Positions 1 through 8,026 of a stretch of 36,046 nt of DNA are shown here, piece after piece. The position numbers were made by a program, and so were the translations under genes. Source of the stretch: Sphingobacteriaceae bacterium (GTDB taxonomy: Bacteria > Bacteroidota > Bacteroidia > Sphingobacteriales > Sphingobacteriaceae); assembly GCA_019751895.1 (NCBI GenBank), contig JAIEMU010000139.1, positions 1 through 36,046 on the forward strand. Reading direction: 5' to 3'. Under the pieces are notes generated by a model. It worked only from the letters and a program-made list of their open reading frames with translations, did not search any database and was not told the DNA's origin. How positions within the stretch are numbered: position 1 is the first letter of the stretch; every line of letters starts with the position of its first letter.

Positions 1-15
1 TTAAAATTAAAAAAA

Positions 16-240
16 ATGAGCAACAACGATATATTTAAAAAACTTAGAGTAGCCCTATCTTTAAATAATGAGCAGATTATAGAAATTTGCGGCTTAGTAG
101 GCTTTAAAATTACAAAAAGTGAATTAGGCGACCTATTCAGAAGTGATGAGCATCCAAACTTTAAAAAATGTGGAGACCAAATACTACGAAATTTTTTGAA
201 TGGCTTGGTTATTTACAAGCGTGGGCCTAAGGAAAATTAA
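16..240 (+). CDS. DUF1456 (YehS-like) single-repeat protein
   Basis: A 74-residue protein resembling one unit of the DUF1456/YehS family, whose E. coli member carries two such units. The visible signature is an N-terminal N-N-D-I-x-K-K-L-R segment, then a central acidic/aromatic stretch and the motif CGDQ-x-LRNFLNGL near residues 52-64. The biochemical role of the family is not established. The ATG at 16 is plausible, but no in-frame stop lies between base 1 and the ATG, so this could be the C-terminal repeat of a longer protein cut by the window edge. Its stop is one base from the stop of the convergent response regulator. I lean to a stand-alone single-unit protein, without certainty. Confidence 0.7.
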   Translation: MSNNDIFKKLRVALSLNNEQIIEICGLVGFKITKSELGDLFRSDEHPNFKKCGDQILRNFLNGLVIYKRGPKEN

Positions 241-241
241 G

Positions 242-931
242 TTAGAGTATGGTGTTTAAACGGTAGCCCACTCCTCGTATATTCTCAAATAAGTTCTCTA
301 CGTTATTATTTTCTGTTTCAAGTTTTTTTCTTAGCCTAGCAATGTGCATATCCACACTGCGACTATTGGGTTGGCTGTGGTTTCCCCAAACCTCTATTGT
401 TAAAACATCTCTTTTAATTATTTTATTTTTGTTTCTTAAAAAACACAAAAGAAGCTTATTTTCAATATTGGTAAGCTCTAATCTAAAATTATCCTTATAA
501 ACGATCTGTTCCTCTCTTATATACTTGTAATCTGCAAAATCATAATTTTCTTTTTGCTTATTTTCTAGGAAATCAAGTTTATTTCGCAACAAAGCGACCA
601 TAACATCCATATTAAATGGTTTGGTTATGTAATCTGAAACGCCATAATTATACGCGTCAATTTTATCTACATCTTGAGACTTTGCAGTCATCATAATAAT
701 CAAATTATTAAAACCTTTAGCTCTTACACTTTTGCAAATATCAATGCCATGTTTTCCTGGTAACATCCAATCCAACAGCACCAAATCCGGTTCTAAATCT
801 AGAATCAAATCCTCTGCTACCAAGCCTTCATTTGATTCTAGTACCAAAAAACCCTCTTTTACTAATCTAGAAACCATTAAAAAACGAAGATTTTCATCAT
901 CTTCAACAATCAATATCTTTACTTTATTCAT
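242..931 (-). CDS. OmpR/PhoB-type DNA-binding response regulator
   Basis: A 229-residue response regulator. The receiver domain covers residues 1-120, with the acidic pair D11/D12, phospho-acceptor D54 in the LLDWMLPG context, T82 and K104 in TKPF. A winged-helix Trans_reg_C domain covers about 130-228, containing RSVDMHIARLRKKLE and the terminal GVGYRL typical of OmpR regulators. It starts four bases after the stop of the histidine kinase and is certainly co-transcribed with it. It should bind DNA as a dimer when phosphorylated by that kinase. The pair resembles RprXY-like systems of Bacteroidota, but the target genes cannot be read from this sequence. Confidence 0.95.
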   Translation of the reverse strand: MNKVKILIVEDDENLRFLMVSRLVKEGFLVLESNEGLVAEDLILDLEPDLVLLDWMLPGKHGIDICKSVRAKGFNNLIIMMTAKSQDVDKIDAYNYGVSDYITKPFNMDVMVALLRNKLDFLENKQKENYDFADYKYIREEQIVYKDNFRLELTNIENKLLLCFLRNKNKIIKRDVLTIEVWGNHSQPNSRSVDMHIARLRKKLETENNNVENLFENIRGVGYRLNTIL

Positions 932-935
932 TATT

Positions 936-2609
936 TTAAATATTATATGGTAATTTAATCGTAAACGTTGTGCCGATATTTTCCTTACTTTTTACCGTTA
1001 TTTCTCCTTTCATAAAGGTAATAAGTTCTTTACAAAAAGCCAAACCTAAACCTGCACTCCCTGTTTGATTATAATCGTTTTGGATTCGATAAAACTTTTT
1101 AAATACATTTTTAATTTGAGCGGCAGGTATTCCAATTCCTTTGTCTTCAAAATTAAATATAACTTTTGACTTGGTAACTTTAGCTGAAATATGTAGTTTT
1201 TTTAAATTTTTGGGCGAATATTTGTACGCATTATCAGACAAGTTATCAAACAAACTCCCCAATAAAATTGGGTCTGTAAAAAATGTTGGGAAGCCCGAAA
1301 AACTATAGGTGAAATCAAAATCAGAATATTTCAAACAATAGGAATCAATGGTACTTTCTATAAATTCTACTACGTTTACCTCACAACTATTTATATTAAT
1401 TCTTTTGTTTTCAATCTGCGTGAACGATAAAAGTTTGTTCATCAATCCATTAAGTTTATCGGCTTCTTCTTCTAAAATTTTACCATACATCATTTGCTCA
1501 GCATGCGTAATAGATTGAGAACTTTTAATATTGCTTCCTGCGATTTTAATGACACTCACTGGCGTTTTAAACTCGTGGGTTAAATTATTCACAAAGTCAT
1601 ATTGCAACTTATACATGTTTCGATTGATATTGATATTTTTAAAAATCAATACCGTGATGAGTACAAATACGCCATAAAGGAAAAATAATATCAATGCTAT
1701 TGGGTAAAAAAATGCGTAAATAGCTTTTTGAAGATGTTGTTGTGAGGAATAAAAAACCAGCTTATATCCTGAAAATGGACCCGATAGATCCGTTTCGGTT
1801 ATTAAATATATTTTCGATATTTTAGGCTTAAATTCATTTTTAGCCGCATGTACCTCAACATATTCATATAACTCGGGATTGATATTTATGATCTCAATGT
1901 TTTGTGCATTTAGCTGAAAACTAAATACATCTTGCTGATAGATTTCAGTAGCTTTAACACGCTCAATATCTCCCATCATTCGCTTGTAAGCAATCAAATC
2001 TTTGTTTTCAGGTACGTTAGAGCAAATTATCTTGTTTGCTTGAACGTGTAAAAAATCATCAAAAGTATATTTTACTTTTCCAAAATGCAATCTTGAAAAC
2101 TGCTCTACGCAAGTGTTAGTTTTAAGTGCAGAGGTTAAAAAATCGTCACTATATTTCAAAAATTGAAGAGAATTTCCTCTTGAAAATACTTTTTCACACC
2201 CTTTCTCTCTGCTGTAACGATAAATATTATTTGGACTAATTGACATTGCACCCAAATTAACACCTTCTTTAACTTGTGCGTTTTTCAACTCCACATCATA
2301 AAAATTAACAAAAGACACAAATGAGTATTTTTTTAAAATATCGGCACTAAATTTAGCCGCCTTTGCTGAGTCTAAAAGTCCTTTATGCTCTGAAATAGAT
2401 GGTAAATCCGTCTTCAAAAAATCAGAATAAGAGGCTAAACTTCTGTCTAAAACATTCACTCTTTCCGTAAAAAATATTTTTTCAATTCTTTTTCTGCTGA
2501 AATTATAAGAGAGAAATAACAACAAAAGAAAAATACCCGAAAACATCAAAATAAACACCGTAATTAATATCGAATTTTTACGATAATTATTTTTACTTCC
2601 TATTGGCAT
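936..2609 (-). CDS. Membrane sensor histidine kinase
   Basis: A 557-residue sensor kinase. A transmembrane helix at about residues 14-36 and a second at 297-323 enclose a large periplasmic region of roughly 260 residues with no recognisable domain. The cytoplasmic part has the HisKA motif HEFKTP with phospho-acceptor H345, the N-box around N460 (DNLSDNAYKYSP), G1 DKGIGIP (489-495) and G2 GSAGLGLA (517-524). No HAMP or PAS domain is evident between the second helix and HisKA, which is characteristic of RprX-like kinases. It is the first gene of the operon, with the response regulator four bases downstream. The ligand is unknown. Confidence 0.95.
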   Translation of the reverse strand: MPIGSKNNYRKNSILITVFILMFSGIFLLLLFLSYNFSRKRIEKIFFTERVNVLDRSLASYSDFLKTDLPSISEHKGLLDSAKAAKFSADILKKYSFVSFVNFYDVELKNAQVKEGVNLGAMSISPNNIYRYSREKGCEKVFSRGNSLQFLKYSDDFLTSALKTNTCVEQFSRLHFGKVKYTFDDFLHVQANKIICSNVPENKDLIAYKRMMGDIERVKATEIYQQDVFSFQLNAQNIEIININPELYEYVEVHAAKNEFKPKISKIYLITETDLSGPFSGYKLVFYSSQQHLQKAIYAFFYPIALILFFLYGVFVLITVLIFKNININRNMYKLQYDFVNNLTHEFKTPVSVIKIAGSNIKSSQSITHAEQMMYGKILEEEADKLNGLMNKLLSFTQIENKRININSCEVNVVEFIESTIDSYCLKYSDFDFTYSFSGFPTFFTDPILLGSLFDNLSDNAYKYSPKNLKKLHISAKVTKSKVIFNFEDKGIGIPAAQIKNVFKKFYRIQNDYNQTGSAGLGLAFCKELITFMKGEITVKSKENIGTTFTIKLPYNI

Positions 2610-2677
2610 AAATAAACTTGTTTTATTGATATAAATTGTAATTTTAACACGCTAAAATTAGTTTTTATTCCATCAAA

Positions 2678-4459
2678 ATGCGTTTATTTTTTTTATTTAT
2701 TTTACTTCTTAACACTTCGCTATTGTGGGCGCAAAGCAACGACGATAATACACTTATTTATACTGCCTATCAACAAGGAGATTATGAAAAGATATATGCT
2801 TTGACTGGAAAAAGAATGCTTGAAAACAATACCTATTTTAATTTTTACATAAATAGTGTTTTTAGATTGCGAAAATTTGCTGAGGCAGAAAAACTATTAA
2901 AAAAAACACTAAAAAACAATCCAATAAGTAACGCAATTGCTTTAGGAAGGGTTTACAAGGAATTAGGAGAACCTGATAAAGCAAAAAAAATATACGAACA
3001 GGTAATTGAAAAATTGAAAGCCGACGAAGAAAACATCCAATATGTTGCTCGTAGTTTTTTGGATTTTGAGATTCATGAATATGCAATCGAAACCTTGTTA
3101 AAAGGACGATTATTGCTTAATAATCCAACGCTTTTTAGCGAAAATTTAATTCAAATATACAGTCTGAAAAAAGACAAAAAAAAGCTAATTAGCGAATATC
3201 TAATTGCTTTAGGGGATGGGACTAAAACACTAGATCAAGCCCAAATTAGCTTTTTAAATGTATTCACAGAAACAGCCGACTATGATGAACTGCAATTTTT
3301 TTTATTGAAAGAAATTCAAAAACAACCTGATAAAGAGGTGTATTCTGACTTGTTGATATGGCAATATTTACAAAAAGATGCTTATGAAATGGCTTTTAGA
3401 CAATTGGTTGCACAAGACAAAAGAACCAACAGCAATGGAGAAAAAATGTTTGCCGTATCACATCTATTTAACAATCCAAAGGCTTATGCTAGTGCCGAAA
3501 AAACATACAAATATTTGTTAGCAAAAGGAAAAAACACCCCATTTTACCTAGCCGCTAAAATTTCTTTGGCTAATATTAACTATGAACAACATGTTAATCA
3601 AAACTATAAATTAAACGAATTAGATAGTTTGTCTAATCAGTATGCTGAAATTATAACCGACTACGGAATAAACTCAAAAACATTTATTGCGTTTAAAAAA
3701 TGGGTACAACTACAAGCCTATCATTTAAAAAAAACAAACAAAGTAATTGAGAAAATAGAACCTGTTTTGAAATCAAATTTACTTCGTAAAGATGAAATTG
3801 GCGAAATAAAACTTGCCTTGGGAGATATTTATATTCTAAATAATGAACCTTGGGAAGCTTTTTTGATTTACCAACAAATTGCAAAAGATTATTCAAACAA
3901 TGATATCGGTAATGAAGCGACTTTTCGCTCTTCGAAACTTTCTTATTTTCAAAATGATTTCACTTATGCAAAAGCACAAATAGATGTTTTGAAATCAGCA
4001 ACTAGTCAACTTATTTCAAATGATGCGCTTAACCTTAGTCTATTAATTAATGACAATTTAAAAACGGATTTAGATAGTTTATCGTTGATTATGTTTGCTC
4101 AAGCTGAACTTTTGGCTTTCAAAAACGAAGACAATCGTGTGTTTGAAAAATTAGATAGTTTAAACTTTATTTATCCTAAAAACAAATTAAAAGACGCTAG
4201 TTTAATGTTGAAGTCGAAAATTCATTTGAAGTCAAATGAGGTAGAAAAAGCAGTTGCAAATTTAACCGAAATAATAGTAAATCATACCGACAGTATTTGG
4301 ATGGACGACGCATTGTTTACATTGGCAGACATCTATGAAAAAAAAATAAGCAACTTCGAAGAGGCAAAAAAATACTACGAAAAGCTAATTATTGAACACA
4401 GTTCCAGTCTGCATACGCCCGAAGCGAGGAAACGGTTTAGAAATTTGAGAGGAACATAA
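2678..4459 (+). CDS. Exported tetratricopeptide-repeat protein
   Basis: A 593-residue protein with a typical signal peptide (residues 1-19, hydrophobic stretch ending near LLWAQS) followed by almost uninterrupted helical TPR-like repeats. Examples are ALGRVYKELGEPDKAKKIYEQ near 90-115 and the C-terminal unit ending in EEAKKYYEKLI. It should lie in the periplasm or at the outer membrane and act as a protein-protein scaffold; no catalytic motif is visible. It diverges from the histidine kinase across 68 bases and lies 35 bases upstream of the DUF4286 gene. That gap carries a -7 box, so the downstream gene may have its own promoter. Confidence 0.85.
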   Translation: MRLFFLFILLLNTSLLWAQSNDDNTLIYTAYQQGDYEKIYALTGKRMLENNTYFNFYINSVFRLRKFAEAEKLLKKTLKNNPISNAIALGRVYKELGEPDKAKKIYEQVIEKLKADEENIQYVARSFLDFEIHEYAIETLLKGRLLLNNPTLFSENLIQIYSLKKDKKKLISEYLIALGDGTKTLDQAQISFLNVFTETADYDELQFFLLKEIQKQPDKEVYSDLLIWQYLQKDAYEMAFRQLVAQDKRTNSNGEKMFAVSHLFNNPKAYASAEKTYKYLLAKGKNTPFYLAAKISLANINYEQHVNQNYKLNELDSLSNQYAEIITDYGINSKTFIAFKKWVQLQAYHLKKTNKVIEKIEPVLKSNLLRKDEIGEIKLALGDIYILNNEPWEAFLIYQQIAKDYSNNDIGNEATFRSSKLSYFQNDFTYAKAQIDVLKSATSQLISNDALNLSLLINDNLKTDLDSLSLIMFAQAELLAFKNEDNRVFEKLDSLNFIYPKNKLKDASLMLKSKIHLKSNEVEKAVANLTEIIVNHTDSIWMDDALFTLADIYEKKISNFEEAKKYYEKLIIEHSSSLHTPEARKRFRNLRGT

Positions 4460-4482
4460 ACGATAAAAATCATCTTTTAACG

Positions 4483-4490
4483 TATATTTG
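4483..4490 (+). promoter_or_regulatory. -7 box directly before DUF4286 start
   Basis: TATATTTG matches the Bacteroidota -7 consensus TAnnTTTG. Its last base is four bases before the ATG at 4495, so the expected transcription start falls at or next to the start codon. No TTG is found at the usual -33 distance. Confidence 0.5.
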
Positions 4491-4494
4491 CAAC

Positions 4495-4794
4495 ATGCTA
4501 GTATATAATGTAACTGTTATCATCGAAGAATCATCTGCTGAAGAATGGTTAAAATGGATGAATGAAACCCATATTCCTGCAGTAATGGCCACAGGAAAAT
4601 TTATAGATCACCGAGTTTTAAAGGTCTTGGATTCTCCAAATGAAGGAAAAACCTTCTGTATTCAATACAACCTTAAAAACATGGATGATTATTTAATCTA
4701 TCAAAAAGATTTTGCACCAACGCTACAAACGGAATCAATGAAATACTTCAAAGATAAATTTGTAGCTTATAGAACACTCATGCAAAAAATTTAA
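4495..4794 (+). CDS. DUF4286 family protein
   Basis: A 99-residue soluble protein matching DUF4286, a small ferredoxin-like-fold family found mainly in Bacteroidota. Typical features are the N-terminal beta strand YNVTVIIEESSAEEWLKWM, the HIPAVMATG segment, and the C-terminal FAPTLQ...YFKDKFVAYRT region. No catalytic residues are known and the function is undetermined. It is separated from rfbC by two bases, so the two are probably translated from one mRNA. As I recall, this gene often neighbours the rRNA dimethyltransferase rsmA in other flavobacteria; here an RmlC gene follows instead. Confidence 0.85.
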   Translation: MLVYNVTVIIEESSAEEWLKWMNETHIPAVMATGKFIDHRVLKVLDSPNEGKTFCIQYNLKNMDDYLIYQKDFAPTLQTESMKYFKDKFVAYRTLMQKI

Positions 4795-4796
4795 AT

Positions 4797-5339
4797 ATGA
4801 ACATAACTAAAACATCAATAGAGGGTCTATTAGTAATAGAACCTAAAATATGGAACGATAGTAGAGGCTATTTTTATGAAAGTTATAGCCAAAAAGTAAT
4901 GTCTGAAATGGGGGTAAACGCTCCGTTTGTACAAGACAACCAATCGCTATCTCAAAAAGGAACATTACGTGGTTTACATGCTCAAGCGGCGCCGTTTGAG
5001 CAGGGTAAATTGGTGCGTGTTTTACAAGGAAGTGTGTTGGATGTTGCGGTTGATATTAGAAAAAAATCTGACACCTATGGACAACATTTTGCTATTGAAC
5101 TAAGTGCTGAAAATCATAAACAACTATGGATTCCTCCAGGTTTTTTACATGGTTTTTTAACTTTAGAAAACAACACCATCTTCACTTATAAAGTGACCAA
5201 CTACTACGATAAAAACTCAGAAATAGGCGTAATCTATAACGATCCTAAGCTAAATATAAATTGGGACACGCAAGATGTTTTAATCTCCGACAAAGACTTA
5301 ATACTTCCTTCATTTGAAGAGTTTAAAAGTCCTTTCTAA
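4797..5339 (+). CDS. rfbC: dTDP-4-dehydrorhamnose 3,5-epimerase
   Basis: A 180-residue cupin of the RmlC family, matching the usual length of about 180. It epimerises C3 and C5 of dTDP-4-keto-6-deoxyglucose on the way to dTDP-L-rhamnose. Visible residues are the DSRGYFYESY strand (21-30), the LRGLH loop with catalytic-type H61, KLVRV (71-75), DVAVDIR (82-88), PPGFLHGF (113-120), tyrosines Y131/Y136/Y137, and the SDKD segment near 164-167. The residue after LRGLH is Ala-Gln rather than the usual Tyr-Gln or Phe-Gln. No rmlA, rmlB or rmlD lies nearby, so it is an orphan here. It could serve a different dTDP-ketosugar. Confidence 0.88.
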   Translation: MNITKTSIEGLLVIEPKIWNDSRGYFYESYSQKVMSEMGVNAPFVQDNQSLSQKGTLRGLHAQAAPFEQGKLVRVLQGSVLDVAVDIRKKSDTYGQHFAIELSAENHKQLWIPPGFLHGFLTLENNTIFTYKVTNYYDKNSEIGVIYNDPKLNINWDTQDVLISDKDLILPSFEEFKSPF

Positions 5340-5341
5340 AC

Positions 5342-5374
5342 AAAAAAAGCTCGATGAAAATCGAGCTTTTTTTT
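5342..5374. terminator. Bidirectional intrinsic terminator
   Basis: A perfect 9-bp stem (AAGCTCGAT at 5347-5355 with its complement at 5360-5368) closes a GAAA tetraloop. It is flanked by A7 on the left and T8 on the right, so it can terminate both rfbC (+) and the OmpA-lipoprotein run (-). Confidence 0.9.
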
Positions 5375-5392
5375 GTTTAATTTATTATCTAC

Positions 5393-6274
5393 TTACTTTA
5401 TAAGATTGTATAATTCATCTAATTTTGGAGACAATACAATTTCAATTCTTCTGTTGTGGCTACGTGCTTCTGACGTATTGGCTTTATCTAAAGGTTGATA
5501 TTCTCCTTTACCTGTAGCTGTTATTCTTTCGGTTTCAATTCCTTCTGTGTCAGTTAAGTGTCTCACTACAGACGTCGCTCTCAAAACGCTTAAATCCCAG
5601 TTGTCTTTTATTTGACCTAAATTATTTACTCGCTGATTATCTGTATGTCCTTCAACCGAAATATTGATGTCTTTTTGCGTTTTTAAAACTGTAGCCAATC
5701 CATTTAATGCCTTCAAACCATTTTCATCGATGATAATACTTCCTGATGAAAATAATAATTTATCAGTTAAAGAAACATATACTTTCCCATTTCTAATATC
5801 TACAGAAAGTCCGCTTTTTTGAAAGCCTAAAAGTGCTTTTTGTAGTTTTTCTTTTAAAGCTAAAGTTGCCTCATCACGTTTACGTAAAATTTCTTCAACT
5901 TCTCTCAATCGCTCTTCTCTCTTTTTTAAGTCTTCTGACATTTTGTTTAAATTGTCTGATAACTTTTTTAAATTATCTGATAATTTATTGATTTCTGAAG
6001 AACTATTGCTTCTCAAAGCTGCATAATTTGATTCTAAAGTAGCGTATTCTCGTTGTGCTTCTCTTAATTTATCGCCCAAGTTTGTGGTATCTTTTTTTAA
6101 TTTCTCTACTAAAAGTTCGCAATTTTCAAGATTAATCTGTTCTTTATTCCATCCCGTGTTTAACGAATCTTGCTTGGCAAGCAATGCCTTATATTTTTTT
6201 GGAGATAAAACCACACAAGAACTAAAAGCACCTACTAATAAAAATAATGCTAGTGCATAAATAATGTTTTTCAT
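5393..6274 (-). CDS. OmpA-family outer membrane lipoprotein with coiled coil
   Basis: A 293-residue protein. A signal peptide ends in the lipobox AFSSC, giving lipidated C20. Residues 30-150 form a long charged coiled coil, including near-exact heptads (KKLSDNL and relatives) at 97-124. The C-terminal OmpA_C domain (about 165-285) has SVEGHTDN with D212 and SHNRRIEI with R276, the residues that bind meso-diaminopimelate in OmpA-like domains. It should anchor the outer membrane to peptidoglycan, with the coiled coil as spacer. It lies last in the minus-strand run, 21 bases after the DUF2461 gene, and ends at a strong terminator. Confidence 0.92.
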   Translation of the reverse strand: MKNIIYALALFLLVGAFSSCVVLSPKKYKALLAKQDSLNTGWNKEQINLENCELLVEKLKKDTTNLGDKLREAQREYATLESNYAALRSNSSSEINKLSDNLKKLSDNLNKMSEDLKKREERLREVEEILRKRDEATLALKEKLQKALLGFQKSGLSVDIRNGKVYVSLTDKLLFSSGSIIIDENGLKALNGLATVLKTQKDINISVEGHTDNQRVNNLGQIKDNWDLSVLRATSVVRHLTDTEGIETERITATGKGEYQPLDKANTSEARSHNRRIEIVLSPKLDELYNLIK

Positions 6275-6295
6275 ATATTAAATTTTAAATAAATG

Positions 6296-6958
6296 CTATT
6301 GTATAGCGTTTCGCAAAAATACAACAAAAGGATAAACAATCGCAATAGATTTTCTAAGATGTTCAACGATACCCGAACTTAAAAAGCTTTCATCATCAAT
6401 CATTTCTACAGCTTCAAAACTTTTTAATTTCAGATATTCAATATTTGGATTATCAACTTCATAGCCTTTAGGTGCTTTTTTTAGCTTTTCTCCATGACCA
6501 AATCTAAATCTATTGGCAAAATCTTTTCCCAATACAATTTGAGAAAAATCTTCTCCATTGTAATCAATTTCTTGTCGAATAGATTTAAGATGTTGAGCAT
6601 CTGGCATCCAATAGCCACCTGCAAAAAAGCAATTTCCTGGCTCAATATGCAAATAATATCCAGGACTTATTACGCCTTTTACGGTAGATGTAGGAAACCA
6701 AATTCCAAAATTAAGTTTATACGGGTCTTTGTTTTTACTAAAACGAACATCTCGATAAATACGCATCAAGCATTTTTTGGGTTCAAGCTCTTTATCAATC
6801 GTGGTGTCTTGCTGAGACAACTCAGGTATAAAATCGGCTATAAATTGTAATACATCTAATTTAGCCAACTCATATTCTGATTTGTGCGCATTAAACCACT
6901 CACGGTTGTTGTTTTTCGATAAGTTTTTTAAAAATAGAAAGGTTTTGCTATTCAACAT
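6296..6958 (-). CDS. DUF2461 domain protein
   Basis: A 220-residue soluble protein matching DUF2461 (TIGR02453) along its whole length. Seen are the N-terminal FLKNLSKNNNREWFNAHKSEY, the central RIYRDVRFSKNKDPYKLNFGIW, and PGYYLHIEPGNCFFAGGYW. These blocks are strongly conserved in the family, but I know of no demonstrated activity. The gene lies nine bases downstream of the small CxxC membrane protein and 21 bases upstream of the OmpA lipoprotein, so it is probably part of the same mRNA. Confidence 0.9.
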   Translation of the reverse strand: MLNSKTFLFLKNLSKNNNREWFNAHKSEYELAKLDVLQFIADFIPELSQQDTTIDKELEPKKCLMRIYRDVRFSKNKDPYKLNFGIWFPTSTVKGVISPGYYLHIEPGNCFFAGGYWMPDAQHLKSIRQEIDYNGEDFSQIVLGKDFANRFRFGHGEKLKKAPKGYEVDNPNIEYLKLKSFEAVEMIDDESFLSSGIVEHLRKSIAIVYPFVVFLRNAIQ

Positions 6959-6967
6959 TTAGATTTA

Positions 6968-7219
6968 TTATAGAATTTGATTCTTAACCGTTGTTTTTTT
7001 TCTATAATTTTTATACCATATAAAACCCACACCTGTTATTAAAACATAAGGAATTGCCAACAGATATAAAACTCCATTATTTAAACCTTTACCTTGCGTG
7101 TTGCCATTTTTAACGCTGTTTTCTGCATTTATGGTACACATAGAACATTGAGCAGAAGCGGTATCTGTTTTTGATATCACTAGAATAAAAAAAGCTAAGC
7201 CTAATAAATATTTACCCAT
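6968..7219 (-). CDS. Small membrane protein with CxxC motif
   Basis: An 83-residue protein starting at the ATG at 7217-7219. A longer in-frame start would overlap the BI-1 gene upstream and adds no signal-like sequence. It has an N-terminal hydrophobic signal segment ending near TASA, a CSMC motif directly after it (an exported CxxC pair), an Asn/Gly-rich linker, a second transmembrane helix (about 50-70) and a basic tail. The CxxC could bind a metal or undergo thiol chemistry in the periplasm; neither can be shown here. Ten bases separate it from the BI-1 stop and nine from the next start. I do not recognise a named family. Confidence 0.75.
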   Translation of the reverse strand: MGKYLLGLAFFILVISKTDTASAQCSMCTINAENSVKNGNTQGKGLNNGVLYLLAIPYVLITGVGFIWYKNYRKKTTVKNQIL

Positions 7220-7229
7220 GTTCGTTATA

Positions 7230-7988
7230 TTATTTTCTATCTCCGAAAATACGTAACAGGTATAAAAAGATATTAACAAAGTCTAAATAAAGAGATAAGG
7301 CAGCCATAATTGCTAGTTTTTTACTATCCGTATCGCCCATTTGAGCTCCATTTTCTTCTAAACCTAAGCCAATACGTTTAATTTTTTGTACATCGTAAGC
7401 AGTCAGTGCTGTGAAAACCGCAATCCCAATAAATGCCATCATCAAGCTAAATTGTTCGCTTTGAATAAACATATTGATAATTCCTGCAATAAATAAACCA
7501 GCTACACCTACTAATAAAATAGGTCCAAATTTACTTAAATCAACTTCTGTGGTGTAGCCTAAGAATGCCATAATTCCAAATATACCTGCTGCCGCTGCAA
7601 AACAAGTAACCACAGAACTACTTGTATATGAAAGTAATATAAAGCTTAAGCTAATCCCTAAAAGCAATGAAAACAAAACAAACACGATTAATAAAGCGCT
7701 GTAAGATAATCGTTGAAAACCTGCACCCATAATTAATACCAAAGCTAATGGAGAAAACATAGCGATGTAACCAAAAATAGACATCCCCGCTTTGCCTGTT
7801 GATGGATTAATAGAAATTAAATAACCCATTAAACTTTCGTTAGCGCCAAAACTATAGGCCGCAAATGTGGAGATTGATAAAGCGATAAACATCCATAAAA
7901 AAACATTCGCAAAAAACTTTTTTGCGACCACTCCTTCTTCTTGGATAAATACATTATTGTCTTGATAATTAAAGTTTTGTTGTTCCAT
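7230..7988 (-). CDS. Bax inhibitor-1 / YccA family membrane protein
   Basis: A 252-residue protein with a short polar N terminus and about seven hydrophobic helices (roughly residues 28-48, 70-92, 96-118, 122-142, 150-172, 182-200 and 225-245). The match to the BI-1/YccA family (PF01027) includes the acid-containing segment TAYDVQKIK after the sixth helix and a C-terminal LYLDFVNIFLYLLRIFG. Bacterial relatives include the YetJ pH-dependent calcium leak channel and the FtsH-interacting YccA. It is in a tight run, with 38 bases to the upstream gene and 10 to the downstream one. I cannot tell which of those activities applies. Confidence 0.92.
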   Translation of the reverse strand: MEQQNFNYQDNNVFIQEEGVVAKKFFANVFLWMFIALSISTFAAYSFGANESLMGYLISINPSTGKAGMSIFGYIAMFSPLALVLIMGAGFQRLSYSALLIVFVLFSLLLGISLSFILLSYTSSSVVTCFAAAAGIFGIMAFLGYTTEVDLSKFGPILLVGVAGLFIAGIINMFIQSEQFSLMMAFIGIAVFTALTAYDVQKIKRIGLGLEENGAQMGDTDSKKLAIMAALSLYLDFVNIFLYLLRIFGDRK

Positions 7989-8026
7989 TTTATTTTTTTT
8001 TAATATGAATAGCTAAAGTTATTAAT

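Noticed and set aside
5940-6000. Short repeats suggestive of a CRISPR array
   Set aside because: The repeats are in frame, 21 bp apart without spacers, and encode coiled-coil heptads.
7220-7279. A 20-residue N-terminal extension of the small CxxC protein
   Set aside because: It overlaps the end of the BI-1 gene and would bury the signal segment. The internal ATG gives a normal signal peptide and a ten-base spacing.
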